From: Bacillus sp. NTK034 | GTDB lineage: Bacteria; Bacillota; Bacilli; Bacillales; Cytobacillaceae | Direction of reading: 5' to 3' | NCBI RefSeq assembly: GCF_017303275.1 | Contig: NZ_JAFKOJ010000003.1 | Span: 310,001-374,000 of the forward strand | DNA length: 64,000 bases | Shown here: positions 34,875 through 45,339 of the stretch, piece after piece | Position numbering within the stretch: position 1 is the first letter of the stretch | How the letters are laid out: every line of letters starts with the position of its first letter | Notes under the pieces: model-generated | Told to the model about the DNA's origin: nothing | What the model saw: only the letters and a program-made list of their open reading frames with translations | The model's database searches: none | Made by a program: the position numbers and the translations under genes

Positions 34875-36717
34875 GTTGTTTCCTCCTTGAAAGCCGTTCG
34901 GTTGTCTCACGGGCATAGTTTGATAGTTCGACCGTCATTTCATAGCGCATAAATGGAGTGATAAGGTAAATGCCATTAAACAGCTCTGCCGCGGCATCGA
35001 TCAGTGACTTCGCAATGGCAATGCCTTCAGCTCCAGCCTGCGCAGGATCATCTTTCAATGAAGCCATTCGGTTTCTAATACTGTCGGAAATTTTGATTCC
35101 CGGTACTTCATTATGAAGAAACTCGGCATTCCGGCTGCCGGTAAGGGGCATTAGGCCTATATAAACAGGTGCTTTTAAATCTTTCACAGCCTCATGAACT
35201 TCCAGCAGCTTCTCTTCAGAAAAAACTGGCTGCGAGATGAAATAATCCGCACCATGTTCAATTTTCTTTTCAAGCCGTCCAACAGCTTTTTCCAATGAGC
35301 GGACATTGGGGTTAAAAGCGCCTGCAACTGAAAAAGCAGCTTTCTGGCCAAGATCTTTCCCTGAAAAAGATAACCCCTCATTCAACTGCTTGATCATACT
35401 GATCAATTCAAATGATGAGACATCATATACGGAAGATGCTCCTGGAAAATCACCGACACGTGCAGGATCACCCGTAACAGCAAGAATATCATTTAATCCA
35501 AGTGCATGCAGCCCCATTAAATGGGATTGCAGTCCAATTATATTTCTATCCCTGCAGGTCACATGAACAAGCGGGCGCAATCCTGTCTGCTGCTTGACGA
35601 GATAGCCAAGCGCAGAGTTGCAAACCCGGGGGGAAGCAAGGGAGTTATCTGCAAGTGTAATAGAATCTATTCCGGCTTCCTTCAATGCTTCTGCACCTTC
35701 GAAAAAGCGTGAAGTATCAAGCTTCCTCGGGGGATCCAACTCAACAATGACAGAAGGCCTTTCCCTGACAATATCCTGGAGAGGGGGGAGCTCTCTTGAT
35801 GATGATGGCTTTTCAGAAACAATGATTTTATTAATTGCCTTTGCCTCTTTTTCCTCGATTGGCGGAAGTCCTTTTAAAACATCAGAAAACGCCTTGATAT
35901 GGTCAGGTGTTGTTCCACAGCAGCCTCCAAGCAGGCGGACACCCTGATTTCGGAATTCAATTGCTGACTGGCGGAAATATTCTGCATCTCCTTCATAATG
36001 AAATTTGCCGTCCGTATAGGCTGGAATACTGGCATTTGGATAGGCAGAAAGATAGGCATGCTTTGGCAAAGGTACACTTTCGAGAGTTTTGAGCATATGA
36101 TGCGGACCAAGCCTGCAATTGATTCCCACAACATCTGCACCAATGCCCTCAAGCTTTGTTAAAGCATCAGCGATAGAAGTCTGGTTCTGAAGAACACCCG
36201 CTTCCTGAAGAGATACCTGTGCGATAATCGGCAAATCAGTTTCTTTTCTGGCAATGGCAAGAACTGTCTCAAGTTCTTCAAGGTCGTAATAGGTTTCCAG
36301 TAAAATACCATCTACATCCTCTAGCAGCAGGCAATAAAGCTGCTCTCTGAAGCTTCTTTTTATTTCTTCAAGGGTAATCATGTTGGGCTTGAATCCTCTG
36401 ATCCCGCCGATTGTACCAGTGACATATGCCTTTCCCTTGGCAGCTTTTTTTGCAATCCTTGCTGCAGAACTGTTAATCTCCTTAACGGAGTCCTCCAGTC
36501 CATATCGCTGCAGCTTCAGATAATTCGCCGCATACGTATTTGTTTGGATCAATTCAGCACCTGCGCCAATGTACGCTTCATGGATGTGCTGGATCTGTTC
36601 AGATTGTGAGAGATTTAATTCCTCAAAACAGCTGTCGGTACCATAGGAGTACAGAAGAGTTCCCATCGCGCCATCTGCTATGATGATTTCATTCTTTAAT
36701 TTATTAAGGAAACTCAA
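34867..36717 (-). CDS. yitJ: Bifunctional homocysteine S-methyltransferase / methylene-THF reductase
   Basis: This 616-residue fusion has an N-terminal homocysteine-binding domain (about 1-290) with the zinc cysteines in INCRLG and [10 protein letters not shown]-terminal methylene-tetrahydrofolate reductase domain follows (about 325-610), with [12 protein letters not shown] and [13 protein letters not shown]. It makes the 5-methyl-THF that MetH uses and may itself methylate homocysteine. The start is TTG 36717 behind GGGGGTGAT. It is spaced four bases from metC and overlaps metH. The layout equals B. subtilis YitJ. Confidence 0.95.
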   Translation of the reverse strand: MSFLNKLKNEIIIADGAMGTLLYSYGTDSCFEELNLSQSEQIQHIHEAYIGAGAELIQTNTYAANYLKLQRYGLEDSVKEINSSAARIAKKAAKGKAYVTGTIGGIRGFKPNMITLEEIKRSFREQLYCLLLEDVDGILLETYYDLEELETVLAIARKETDLPIIAQVSLQEAGVLQNQTSIADALTKLEGIGADVVGINCRLGPHHMLKTLESVPLPKHAYLSAYPNASIPAYTDGKFHYEGDAEYFRQSAIEFRNQGVRLLGGCCGTTPDHIKAFSDVLKGLPPIEEKEAKAINKIIVSEKPSSSRELPPLQDIVRERPSVIVELDPPRKLDTSRFFEGAEALKEAGIDSITLADNSLASPRVCNSALGYLVKQQTGLRPLVHVTCRDRNIIGLQSHLMGLHALGLNDILAVTGDPARVGDFPGASSVYDVSSFELISMIKQLNEGLSFSGKDLGQKAAFSVAGAFNPNVRSLEKAVGRLEKKIEHGADYFISQPVFSEEKLLEVHEAVKDLKAPVYIGLMPLTGSRNAEFLHNEVPGIKISDSIRNRMASLKDDPAQAGAEGIAIAKSLIDAAAELFNGIYLITPFMRYEMTVELSNYARETTERLSRRKQHA

Positions 36718-36721
36718 AGTA

Positions 36722-37906
36722 TCACCCCCGCTGTAAAATCGAATGCTTTGTTTGTACGGCAGCAGATAAAGCTGCCTTGAAATCTTCTATAATATCATCT
36801 GCACTCTCCAGGCCAACAGATAGACGAAGAAGACTGTCCGTTATTCCACGCTGCTCCCGTTCGGATGCAGGCATGGCTGCATGTGACATTTTTGCAGGGT
36901 AGGAGAGGATGGATTCAACAGCTCCCAGACTTACTGCAAAAACGGGTATTTTGGCATTCTCAACAAATGTTCTCATCGATAGCTCATCTTCAAGCTCAAA
37001 AGATAGGACGGCACCTGCGTTTACTGCCTGATTTTTCTGGATTTCATATCCGGGATGATCTGCAAACCCTGGATAATGCACCTTTTTAACTGCAGGGTGA
37101 TCATTAAGGAAACCAGCAATTTTTTTAGCTGACTTCACAGACTGATCAAGCCTTACCTGCAGCGTTTTAATACCTCTCAGCACAAGCCAGGCATCCTGAA
37201 CACCCAGAACAGCTCCAAAGGAATTCTGAAGAAAAGCAAGTTTTGCACCTAATTCAGGATCCTTCACAACCGCCAGGCCAGCAACGACGTCGCTGTGTCC
37301 GGATAAAAATTTGGTTGCGCTATGAAGCACTATATCTGCACCTAAAGAGAGCGGTTTTTGAAGGGCAGGGGTCAGGAATGTATTATCCACAAATGTCAGG
37401 GCTCCATGCTGTCTTGCAAGTGAACTGATGGCCTGTATATCTGTCACTTTCAGCAGCGGATTGGAAGGAGTCTCTACATAAAAAACCTTCGTGTTTGGAC
37501 GGATTGCTTCTTTTACTTCCTCAAGATTTGTCATATCAACAAATGTGTGCTCTATGCCAAAACGGGACAGGACTTCTGTTGTCATGCGATAGGTTCCGCC
37601 ATATACGTCTTCTGTAATGACTACATGATCTCCCTGTGATAAGAGCAGGAATGCTGTAGAAATGGCAGCCATACCAGAAGAAAAGGCAAACCCTTTAATA
37701 CCTTCTTCAAGCTCCGCGATGACTTCTTCAAGTGCTTCCCTTGTTGGATTCAGGCTGCGGCTGTAATCATATTTTCCGAACACATCAATATCTTTTTGAT
37801 GAAAAGTGGAGGCATGCTGGATTGGTACACTGACAGCTCCTGTTTCCGGGTCGAATTTTTGATTATTGTGAAGTAATTTCGTTTGGAATGTGTAATTCGA
37901 ACTCAT
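36722..37906 (-). CDS. metC: Cystathionine beta-lyase MetC
   Basis: This 394-residue PLP enzyme releases homocysteine from cystathionine. The PLP lysine lies in [14 protein letters not shown], and the segments [11 protein letters not shown] and [11 protein letters not shown] are typical of the Cys/Met metabolism family. It is closer to B. subtilis MetC than to MetI, as seen in [19 protein letters not shown] lies before ATG 37906, which overlaps the metI stop by 4 bp. Confidence 0.94.
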   Translation of the reverse strand: MSSNYTFQTKLLHNNQKFDPETGAVSVPIQHASTFHQKDIDVFGKYDYSRSLNPTREALEEVIAELEEGIKGFAFSSGMAAISTAFLLLSQGDHVVITEDVYGGTYRMTTEVLSRFGIEHTFVDMTNLEEVKEAIRPNTKVFYVETPSNPLLKVTDIQAISSLARQHGALTFVDNTFLTPALQKPLSLGADIVLHSATKFLSGHSDVVAGLAVVKDPELGAKLAFLQNSFGAVLGVQDAWLVLRGIKTLQVRLDQSVKSAKKIAGFLNDHPAVKKVHYPGFADHPGYEIQKNQAVNAGAVLSFELEDELSMRTFVENAKIPVFAVSLGAVESILSYPAKMSHAAMPASEREQRGITDSLLRLSVGLESADDIIEDFKAALSAAVQTKHSILQRG

Positions 37907-39015
37907 CGTACTGCCTCCTTAACAACCTTTGCAAAAGCATGTTCAAGATCCGCCTTCAAATCTTCTGCATTTTCGATTCCAACCGAGAAACGCAGAAGCC
38001 TATTACAGACACCGGTTTCAATGCGGATTTCTTCAGGAATGTCCGCATGTGTCTGGGTTGCTGGATACGTTATGAAACTCTCGACTCCGCCAAGGCTTTC
38101 TGCAAAGGAGATAAGGGAGAGGCTCTGCAGAAATGGATTCACCCAGGATTCATCCTTAATTCGGAAAGATATCATGCCTCCCTTGCCTGGATAAAGGACA
38201 TCCGTTACTGCATCGTGGCCCGATAAAAATTCTGCTAATTCCTTCGCATTTTCTCCATGCCGTTCCATGCGGAGGGAGAGTGTCTTCATGCCTCTGATGA
38301 GCAGCCATGAATCAAACGGGCTGAGGACAGCACCTGCGGCATTGTGATTCATAGCAAGGGCTTCGCATAACTCTTTGCCTTTTGCGACAACTAAGCCGGC
38401 AAGGACATCATTATGCCCGCCAAGATACTTTGTTGCACTATGGATAACAATATCAGCTCCAAGCTTTAACGGCTGCTGAAGGAGAGGGGTATAAAACGTG
38501 TTATCGACGATAAGGAGGATATTATGCTTCTGGGCAATGTCTGCAATCGATTGAATGTCAGTCTGTTCCATCAGCGGATTAGTTGGAGTTTCCAGAAATA
38601 TTGCCTTGGTCTTTTCTGTGATTAAAATTTCCACATCTTCCGGATTGCTGGTATTTACATATTTGCACTGAAGTCCCCACTTCTTGAAGCCCTGTTCTAG
38701 CAGACGATATGTACCCCCATATAAATCCTTGGATACAATCCATTCATCTCCGGATTTAAAAAGAGATAGTATGGTAAGAATTGCGGCCATTCCAGAACTG
38801 CAGGCATAGCCTTGATCGCCTTCTTCCAGATCGGCAATTGCCTTTTCAAGCAGCTGGCGGGTGGGATTGCCTGTTCTGCTATAGTCAAAGCCAGTTGACT
38901 GCCCAATGCCTTCATGGCGATATGCCGTGGAAAAATATACAGGCGGATTGACTGCACCTGTTGCTGACTCGCTTCTGTTGCCGATTTGCGCTAATCTGGT
39001 GTCAATTTTATACAT
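37903..39015 (-). CDS. metI: Cystathionine gamma-synthase / O-acetylhomoserine thiolyase MetI
   Basis: This 370-residue PLP enzyme joins activated homoserine to cysteine, making cystathionine, and can use sulfide directly. The PLP lysine is in VIHSATKYLGGHND. Sequence such as NPPVYFSTAYRHEGIG and ESFITYPATQTHADIPEE matches MetI. I chose ATG 39015, eleven bases after AAGGAG; a GTG at 39027 overlaps that site. First gene of the operon, directly after the SAM riboswitch. Confidence 0.94.
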   Translation of the reverse strand: MYKIDTRLAQIGNRSESATGAVNPPVYFSTAYRHEGIGQSTGFDYSRTGNPTRQLLEKAIADLEEGDQGYACSSGMAAILTILSLFKSGDEWIVSKDLYGGTYRLLEQGFKKWGLQCKYVNTSNPEDVEILITEKTKAIFLETPTNPLMEQTDIQSIADIAQKHNILLIVDNTFYTPLLQQPLKLGADIVIHSATKYLGGHNDVLAGLVVAKGKELCEALAMNHNAAGAVLSPFDSWLLIRGMKTLSLRMERHGENAKELAEFLSGHDAVTDVLYPGKGGMISFRIKDESWVNPFLQSLSLISFAESLGGVESFITYPATQTHADIPEEIRIETGVCNRLLRFSVGIENAEDLKADLEHAFAKVVKEAVR

Positions 39016-39041
39016 GCTTGTAACCACTCCTTAGTAAAAAT

Positions 39042-39207
39042 AAAAAAAGCCTTCTATAAGAAGAAGACTTTTTAATGTGATCAGCCATTCTTCTTATCTT
39101 TCAAGTTTTTAAGAAACTTGCAGGAATTAGCACCTTTTCAATCAAATATATGATTGCTGGTTGCTGAGGCGTCGTCGGGCCTTACCCTCGACCTCTCTGG
39201 ATAAGAA
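39042..39207 (-). promoter_or_regulatory. SAM-I (S-box) riboswitch with terminator
   Basis: Read on the reverse strand, the leader opens with CTTATCCAGAGAGG, then GAGGGTAAGGCCCG and CCTCAGCAACC, the S-box signature. It closes with AAGATAAG, which pairs with the opening. A terminator (GTCTTCTTC/ GAAGGC plus seven Ts) lies at 39042-39074, immediately before metI. High S-adenosylmethionine should stop transcription of metI-metC-yitJ-metH. Confidence 0.96.
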
Positions 39208-39364
39208 ATCAAATATTAAATTTTCTCTAAACTTTACTACACTAAACCGCTAATCGTCAACACTTTTTTGAATATTTTATGTTATAAAAAATTTCCGCTC
39301 AGTTGTTTTGAGTCTGTTTGCCCTAAGCATCCGTTTTTAAGGGGGAATGAAGAAGAATTTGAAC

Positions 39365-39399
39365 AAAAAAACTTTCCATCATATTCTGGAAAGTTTTTA
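39365..39399 (-). terminator. Terminator after sspH
   Basis: On the reverse strand AAAAACTTTCCA pairs with TGGAAAGTTTTT, followed by more Ts. Confidence 0.88.
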
Positions 39400-39406
39400 A
39401 GGGTAT

Positions 39407-39586
39407 TTATTCTTCAATCAAATCGTTAACCGGCACATCAATTTCTTTTTCAGAATCTGCCTTTGTGTAAATACGTGCTGTCTTAGTCTGCTCATCTACA
39501 TGCTGAATGATGACCGGATTGCCATTGAAAGTAACACTATACATTTCAGCAGACTCAGCAATCTCTTTTGCTCTGCCAATATTCAT
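39407..39586 (-). CDS. sspH: H-type small acid-soluble spore protein
   Basis: The 59-residue protein begins MNIGRAKEIAESAEMYSVTF and contains VIIQHVDEQTKTARIY, the hallmark of the SspH family. These minor SASPs are made in the forespore under sigma-G or sigma-F and packed in the spore core. GGAGG lies before ATG 39586. Its presence is direct evidence for an endospore former. A terminator follows. Confidence 0.94.
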   Translation of the reverse strand: MNIGRAKEIAESAEMYSVTFNGNPVIIQHVDEQTKTARIYTKADSEKEIDVPVNDLIEE

Positions 39587-39750
39587 GGAAAAACCTCCTG
39601 AATTTGAATAACTTTAATGTGTCTTAAAAACACTCAAATTATTCTTTTAAAAAAACCATGGCATAAAATGTTAGAAGTGAACGGCTTTAAAGTTCAGAAT
39701 ATTTGTTTTATAATGAAGGCAAATGATATAATTCTTGGAGGGAAGCTAAT

Positions 39751-39990
39751 ATGCGAGAACATAGCCACTGCCGCCACCGGTTTGCGGAATCCGAAGGACC
39801 AGCAGTATTCCAGACCATGGATGGCATTGAAGTAAATGTTTCTGGTTCCATGTTCGAAAAATGTACAACTTGCGGCCATTTTGATTTTCCTGTGGAAACG
39901 AGAGAAGCAATTGAATCTTCCCTAAAAGAAAACAGAAAAAATGCGAATGCAGCGAAACAAATTTATATTAACTTAGTTGAGACTTTTTAA
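39751..39990 (+). CDS. Hypothetical 79-residue Cys/His protein
   Basis: The start ATG 39751 follows TTGGAGGG. The protein opens with HSHCRHRF and has a CTTC pair at about residues 38-41, so a small metal site is plausible. The C-terminal 30 residues form a charged helix. No known family; no partner gene. A terminator follows. Confidence 0.7.
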   Translation: MREHSHCRHRFAESEGPAVFQTMDGIEVNVSGSMFEKCTTCGHFDFPVETREAIESSLKENRKNANAAKQIYINLVETF

Positions 39991-40020
39991 AGCCGAACAG
40001 CACTTCGGCTTTTTATTTTT
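39991..40020 (+). terminator. Terminator after the 79-residue protein gene
   Basis: AGCCGAA pairs with TTCGGCT around a six-base loop, then TTTTATTTTT. Confidence 0.9.
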
Positions 40021-40150
40021 GCCTCTTTTTAAAACCACCCAGTTATTTCTTATTTATAATTGTTTAACATTTAACAAAACATTTTATTAGAATAAGTAAT
40101 TACGAAAAAAATTTTTTTAATAGTTTTCCACTATATTCATGTTTTTATCT

Positions 40151-40198
40151 TTGTACAACTAGATTTTCCGTGTTAGAATAACTGTGGAAACGTTTTAT
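40151..40198 (+). promoter_or_regulatory. odhAB promoter with a partial cre-like site
   Basis: TTGTAC (40151-40156) and TAGAAT (40174-40179) with 17 bp between them make a good sigma-A promoter, predicting a start near 40186. TGGAAACGTTTTAT at 40185-40198 covers this start and matches the left half of a CcpA cre box (TG-N-AA-N-CG) but not its right end. The rest of 40021-40324 is AT-rich leader with nothing else I can name. Confidence 0.5.
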
Positions 40199-40324
40199 CC
40201 TCTGAAAAATATTATTATTCGTAAAAATAAAACGTTAATGCATCTTATAGATGGGTAATGTATTTTCAGGGGAGAAAAATGTATTTGAATTATTTACTTA
40301 AAACAGTTATGGAGGTAATTTTCC

Positions 40325-43162
40325 ATGAAAAAGCCATCGAATGGTGAGGGACCTTTTGAACAAGGATTTCATGGCCCCAACCTTGGCTACGTTATTGAAC
40401 TATATGAAAGATACTTAGAGGATCCATCATCTATTGATCCTGAAATGAAAGACTACTTTGAAAGAAACGGTTCCCCTTTAGCGAGTGAAGGAACTCCGCA
40501 AATGGCTTCATCAGCAAATCAGCCAATGAATGCCGGACAGCTTGAAAAAACACTTGCTGCAATTCGCCTTGCTGATAATATCCGCACATATGGCCACCTG
40601 GCTGCAGATATTTATCCGCTTGGTAACAATAAATCTGAAAGTGCATTATTCGAACTGAGTAAATATGGCTTAACTGAAAATGATTTAAAAGAGATTCCTG
40701 CCGGTGTCATTACTAAAGACGCCACCTATCCATTACGCAACGGACTTGAAGCAATTGAATTCCTGAAAAGTGCTTATATGGGACCAATTGCGTTTGAATT
40801 CCAGCATATATTTGATGAAAACGAAAAAGACTGGCTTCGCCGTAAAATAGGGGCCAACAGCCACAAACTGTCAATGCAGAAGGCGGAAAAACTGAAAGTT
40901 TTAAGAAGACTGACTGAAGTTGAGGAATTTGAAAAGTTCCTTCATAAAACATTCGTTGGTCAGAAAAGATTCTCAATTGAGGGTCTGGATACAATGGTTC
41001 CATTACTGGATGAAATTGTTTCCGAATCCGTTTCTGATGGAGCCAAAACGATTAATATCGGCATGGCCCACCGCGGAAGGTTAAATGTTCTTGCACATGT
41101 GCTTGGAAAGCCATATGAAATGATCTTCGCGGAATTCCAGCATGCGCCAAATAAAGAACTGGTTCCTTCCGAAGGATCTATCGGAATCAATTACGGATGG
41201 ACAGGCGATGTTAAATATCACCTTGGTCTTGATAAACAGATCAAAGATGAGAATACGACCATAGCCAGACTGACATTAGCAAATAATCCGAGCCACCTTG
41301 AATTTGTTGGTTCACTGGTTGAGGGCTACACCAGAGCTTCACAGGATAATAGAACAAAAGCAGGTTATCCTGAAGTAGATCCAAAAGCTGCTTTAGCCAT
41401 TATCATTCATGGAGACGCAGCCTTCCCAGGACAGGGAATTGTTGCAGAAACACTTAACCTTGGGCAGCTGACTGGCTATAATACGGGCGGTTCAATCCAT
41501 ATCATTGCCAATAACACAATTGGTTTCACAACAGAATCACATGATTCACGTTCTACCAGATATGCAAGTGACCTTGCCAAAGGGTATGAAATGCCAATTC
41601 TTCATGTTAATGCAGATGAACCTGAAGCAGTAGTCGCAGCGGCAAGAATTGCTTGTGAATATCGTGCTAAATTCCAAAAAGATATCCTTATTGACTTAAT
41701 CGGATACCGCCGTTTTGGACATAACGAGATGGACGAGCCTATGACGACTAATCCTCTTATGTATAACATTATTCGCAAGCGTCCAACCGTGAAAGCGCTG
41801 TATGCTGATAAGCTTTTAAATGATAAGATCATTTCCAAAGAAGAAGCAGAAGGCATTCATCATGATGTACTGGAAAAAATGAAGGCTGCCTATGAAAAAG
41901 TTCCAAAAGAAAAAAAGGAGGCAGAGTTAACCAATCCGCCTGAAACAGTCGAAAAGGGTCTGCCAAAAATTAAAACAGCTGTGTCTGTCGATAAATTAAA
42001 GCAAATTAACGAAGAATTATTAAAATGGCCAGAGGATTTCAAAGTGTTTGATAAACTCGGCAAAATTCTGCAGCGCAGATTGGAAGCGCTTGAAGGCGAC
42101 GGCAAGATTGATTGGGGACTTGCCGAAACACTGGCTTTTGCAACCATTCTATCTGATGGTACCCCTGTCAGACTGACTGGCCAGGATTCTGAGAGAGGTA
42201 CATTTGCCCAAAGAAACGTTGTTTTGCACGATCATACAACTGGAAAAGCGTATTCACCTTTACACAAGCTTTCAACTGCCAAGGCATCTTTCGCTGTCCA
42301 TAATAGCCCATTATCTGAAGCTGCTGTAGTAGGCTTCGAATATGGCTATAATGTATTCGCTCCGGAGACGCTTGTTCTATGGGAAGCTCAATATGGCGAT
42401 TTTGCTAATGCGGCACAGGTAATGTTTGACCAGTTTATTGCTGCTGGCCGTGCGAAATGGGGCCAAAAATCAGGTCTTGTCATGCTTCTTCCACATGGCT
42501 ATGAAGGACAGGGACCTGAACATTCAAGTGCACGCCTGGAAAGATTCCTGACTCTTGCAGCAGAAAACAACTGGACAGTTGCCAATCTTTCTTCTTCAGC
42601 ACAGTACTTCCATATCTTAAGAAGACAGGCTGCCATTCTCGGAAAAGAGGAAGTTCGCCCGTTAGTGATCATGTCTCCTAAGAGTCTTCTGCGCAATCCG
42701 AATGTCGCTTCAAATGGACTGGAATTGAGCGAAGGAGAATTCAAGTCTGTTATGGAACAGCCTGGCCTTGGTCAAAATCACGAAAAAGTGAAACGCATCA
42801 TTCTTGGAACAGGTAAAATCACAATCGATTTATCAGAAAACCTGAAAAACTACCAGGATCAGGATTGGTTCCACATTTTACGTGTGGAAGAAATCTATCC
42901 GTTCCCAATGGATCAAATTAAAGAAATATTAACCCGCTATCCGAATGTGGAAGAAATCGTCTGGATTCAGGAAGAACCAAAAAATATGGGTGCATGGAAT
43001 TTCGTTGAACCAAGACTGAAGGAAATTGCCGGAAGTGATATAGACGTCACATATATCGGAAGAAGACGACGTTCAAGCCCTGCTGAAGGTGACCCGACTG
43101 TTCATAAGAAAGAACAAGCACGCATAATAGATGAAACCCTATCGCAGTCTAACGGGCAGTAA
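40325..43162 (+). CDS. odhA: 2-oxoglutarate dehydrogenase E1 component
   Basis: OdhA decarboxylates 2-oxoglutarate with thiamine diphosphate and passes the succinyl group to OdhB in the citric acid cycle. The 945-residue protein has family length. Visible signatures are [12 protein letters not shown], the cofactor motif [10 protein letters not shown] with NNTIGFTT about 30 residues on, and GHNEMDEP. The N-terminus carries the E1 segment [13 protein letters not shown] 40325 follows GGAGGTAA. It is separated from odhB by a 265-bp structured spacer. Confidence 0.96.
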   Translation: MKKPSNGEGPFEQGFHGPNLGYVIELYERYLEDPSSIDPEMKDYFERNGSPLASEGTPQMASSANQPMNAGQLEKTLAAIRLADNIRTYGHLAADIYPLGNNKSESALFELSKYGLTENDLKEIPAGVITKDATYPLRNGLEAIEFLKSAYMGPIAFEFQHIFDENEKDWLRRKIGANSHKLSMQKAEKLKVLRRLTEVEEFEKFLHKTFVGQKRFSIEGLDTMVPLLDEIVSESVSDGAKTINIGMAHRGRLNVLAHVLGKPYEMIFAEFQHAPNKELVPSEGSIGINYGWTGDVKYHLGLDKQIKDENTTIARLTLANNPSHLEFVGSLVEGYTRASQDNRTKAGYPEVDPKAALAIIIHGDAAFPGQGIVAETLNLGQLTGYNTGGSIHIIANNTIGFTTESHDSRSTRYASDLAKGYEMPILHVNADEPEAVVAAARIACEYRAKFQKDILIDLIGYRRFGHNEMDEPMTTNPLMYNIIRKRPTVKALYADKLLNDKIISKEEAEGIHHDVLEKMKAAYEKVPKEKKEAELTNPPETVEKGLPKIKTAVSVDKLKQINEELLKWPEDFKVFDKLGKILQRRLEALEGDGKIDWGLAETLAFATILSDGTPVRLTGQDSERGTFAQRNVVLHDHTTGKAYSPLHKLSTAKASFAVHNSPLSEAAVVGFEYGYNVFAPETLVLWEAQYGDFANAAQVMFDQFIAAGRAKWGQKSGLVMLLPHGYEGQGPEHSSARLERFLTLAAENNWTVANLSSSAQYFHILRRQAAILGKEEVRPLVIMSPKSLLRNPNVASNGLELSEGEFKSVMEQPGLGQNHEKVKRIILGTGKITIDLSENLKNYQDQDWFHILRVEEIYPFPMDQIKEILTRYPNVEEIVWIQEEPKNMGAWNFVEPRLKEIAGSDIDVTYIGRRRRSSPAEGDPTVHKKEQARIIDETLSQSNGQ

Positions 43163-43427
43163 AACTCCCGCATTAAGACTAGATAGATGGATTGAAATAG
43201 ATTTAGCAGGAGTCAAACTCCCCGTATAGGCCCGTTTGGTGAGATACAGTGAAACTTGCCGATGCGCAGGCAGGGGCTTAGTTGAACCAATCGGGTTCGT
43301 AGTGTCGATAGATCGAAGCGTTAGCGGAGATATTAGCGACACTAGAACGCGACTAACAATCAGTGGGAAAATTCCCCCACTGATTGAAGTTTCACTTTAA
43401 CACGCAAGCAATAAGGAGGAAATTAAG
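43163..43427 (+). repeat. Structured spacer between odhA and odhB, three hairpins
   Basis: This 265-bp non-coding stretch splits an operon whose genes are normally a few bases apart. Hairpin A pairs CCCGTTTGGT (43231-43240) with ACCAATCGGG (43286-43295), nine of ten pairs, enclosing a second stem CTTGCC/GGCAGG. Hairpin B pairs 43295-43307 with 43337-43348, twelve pairs with one bulged G. Hairpin C pairs CAATCAGTGGG with CCCACTGATTG. An outer ACTCC/GGAGT pair lies near the 5' end. It looks like an inserted repeat or an RNA element. No further copy of it is in the window. Confidence 0.65.
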
Positions 43428-44681
43428 GTGGCAGAAATCATAGTTCCGGAATTGGCAGAATCCATTACAGAAGGTACGGTGGCACAGTGGCTAAAACAGC
43501 CTGGTGACACTGTAAATAAGGGTGACTATGTTGTAGAACTTGAAACTGATAAGGTAAACGTTGAAATAATCTCTGAACATAGCGGTGTTTTACAGGAAAT
43601 TAAAGCCCAGGAAGGCGACACGGTTAATGTAGGTGAAACCATTGCTATCGTTAATGAAAGCGGAGAAGCTGCACCTGCTCCAGAAAAAGCGGAAGAAAAG
43701 CCTGAGGCTCCTAAAGCTGAACTGCCAAAAGCAGAGGTTCAGCACGAACAGCCAGCGGCTGAAGAAAAAGCTGGCGGACAGCGTCCGATCGCTTCTCCGG
43801 CAGCACGCAAGCTGGCAAGAGAAAAAGGGATTGACCTAAGCCAGGTGCCGACAGCTGATCCACTGGGCAGAATCAGAACCCAGGATGTTGAGTCCTTCAA
43901 TCCAAATCAAGCAAAACAGCAAGCACAGCCGCAAAAACCGGCAGCAGCTTCAAAACCTGCAGAACAGCAGGCCGGCGGAAAAGAAGTGGAACGAATCAAA
44001 ATGTCCCGCCGCCGCCAGACAATTGCAAACCGCCTTGTAGAAGTTCAGCAAACTGCAGCGATGCTGACTACATTCAATGAAGTCGACATGACAAATGTGA
44101 TGAACCTTCGCAAGAAGCGCAAAGATAAATTCTTCGAAGAAAATGATGTTAAGCTTGGTTTCATGTCATTTTTCACAAAAGCGGTAGTTGCAGCCCTTAA
44201 GAAAAATCCTTATTTAAATGCTGAAATTCAAGGCAATGAAATTGTCCTAAAAAAATTCTATGACATTGGTATTGCCGTGTCAGCACCAGAAGGTCTTGTA
44301 GTTCCGGTTGTACGTGATGCAGACCGCAAAAACTTTGCTGAAATCGAAAAGGATATTATGGACCTTGCGGTGAAGGCCAGAGACAACAAGCTTGCCTTAT
44401 CAGACCTGCAGGGTGGAAGCTTCACTATCACAAATGGCGGAGTATTTGGATCCATGATGTCTACGCCAATCCTTAACGGACCACAGGTTGGTATTCTTGG
44501 AATGCATTCCATTCAATTGCGCCCGGTTGCAATTGATGCTGAAAGAATGGAAAACCGTCCTATGATGTATATCGCACTTTCTTATGACCACCGAATTGTT
44601 GACGGCAAAGAGGCTGTCACATTCCTGAAACGCGTCAAGGAACTGATCGAAGATCCTGAAAGCCTTCTTTTTGAAGCATAA
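43428..44681 (+). CDS. odhB: Dihydrolipoyl succinyltransferase E2 of 2-oxoglutarate dehydrogenase
   Basis: This 417-residue core enzyme transfers the succinyl group to CoA. A lipoyl domain has Lys42 in ETDKVNVE. An Ala/Pro/Glu-rich linker leads to the E3-binding domain (about 122-158) starting [12 protein letters not shown]. The catalytic domain ends with the active-site motif [11 protein letters not shown]. The start is GTG 43428 behind AAGGAGG. It shares the odhA promoter, so the structured spacer must lie in its mRNA. Confidence 0.96.
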   Translation: MAEIIVPELAESITEGTVAQWLKQPGDTVNKGDYVVELETDKVNVEIISEHSGVLQEIKAQEGDTVNVGETIAIVNESGEAAPAPEKAEEKPEAPKAELPKAEVQHEQPAAEEKAGGQRPIASPAARKLAREKGIDLSQVPTADPLGRIRTQDVESFNPNQAKQQAQPQKPAAASKPAEQQAGGKEVERIKMSRRRQTIANRLVEVQQTAAMLTTFNEVDMTNVMNLRKKRKDKFFEENDVKLGFMSFFTKAVVAALKKNPYLNAEIQGNEIVLKKFYDIGIAVSAPEGLVVPVVRDADRKNFAEIEKDIMDLAVKARDNKLALSDLQGGSFTITNGGVFGSMMSTPILNGPQVGILGMHSIQLRPVAIDAERMENRPMMYIALSYDHRIVDGKEAVTFLKRVKELIEDPESLLFEA

Positions 44682-44689
44682 TAAAATGA

Positions 44690-44726
44690 CAAACCAGAGC
44701 GGAGATTCGCTCTGGTTTTATTTTTT
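44690..44726 (+). terminator. Terminator after odhB
   Basis: AAACCAGAGCG pairs with CGCTCTGGTTT, followed by TATTTTTT. Confidence 0.93.
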
Positions 44727-44801
44727 ATTATGGAAAATTATTTGCATTAAGGAAACATTGTACGTGTTATGAATATTATAATAAAAAAGCAGGTGATCAG
44801 C

Positions 44802-44930
44802 TTGAGAAGAAGGCAGATGAAGATACTCCAATATAGTACAGTGTTAAAGAAACTAGGAGTTCTAAGTCAACAAGAATATGAAAATATTAAAAAAGCAAAT
44901 AAACTGCCAAAATCCTTGCGAAAATATTAA
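44802..44930 (+). CDS. Hypothetical 42-residue basic peptide
   Basis: TTG 44802 follows AGGTGAT by about seven bases. The product is highly basic (RRRQMK at the start, KSLRKY at the end) with a helical middle. The frame is open and plausible, but no family is known. Its end adjoins a reverse-strand terminator of the Sda-like gene. Confidence 0.5.
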   Translation: MRRRQMKILQYSTVLKKLGVLSQQEYENIKKANKLPKSLRKY

Positions 44931-44953
44931 AAAAAGCGGGAATAGCTCCCGCT
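44931..44953 (-). terminator. Terminator of the Sda-like gene
   Basis: On the reverse strand AGCGGGA pairs with TCCCGCT and six further Ts follow. The T run lies only on the reverse-strand side. Confidence 0.85.
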
Positions 44954-44998
44954 CTACATACCCACTAAGTATTTGGCAAATTAATATTAAGTTGAAAC

Positions 44999-45130
44999 TT
45001 ACTCTTTAAACGGCTTCAATCCCCGTTTTTGAATCTCCGTTTTTAATATCCTAATCCATTCCTTTTCAGACCCCGACTTCAATGCATCACGATACGAGAA
45101 GACCAGCTGTTCATTACTCATAATTTTCAT
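44999..45130 (-). CDS. sda: Sda-like sporulation histidine kinase inhibitor
   Basis: This 43-residue protein (MKIMSNEQLVFSYRDALKSG at the start, then EWIRILKTEIQKRGL) matches the helical-hairpin Sda family. In B. subtilis Sda binds the sporulation kinases and blocks phosphate entry into the Spo0A relay when DNA replication is disturbed. AGGAGGT lies seven bases before ATG 45130. This copy lies far from any replication gene and may be one of several paralogues. Activity is inferred from the family. Confidence 0.78.
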   Translation of the reverse strand: MKIMSNEQLVFSYRDALKSGSEKEWIRILKTEIQKRGLKPFKE

Positions 45131-45339
45131 TATGCATACCTCCTGGTTAAATGGATTGAATATTCTATTTTTAATTATTGTAAAGGTTTTTTAAGTTTTT
45201 GTGAACCCTTTATAAAGAAAAGATTTATTTCATTATGATGACATTTTCTGCAGGCCCATTTCAGCAGCTGATAGTGGACTGGAATACAAACCGAAGGTAA
45301 GATTTATATAAATAGATTGTATAAAGGAGGAAGCCGATA

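Noticed and set aside
39617-39835. 72-codon frame overlapping the Cys/His protein gene
   Set aside because: No ribosome site and out of frame with the better-supported gene at 39751-39990.
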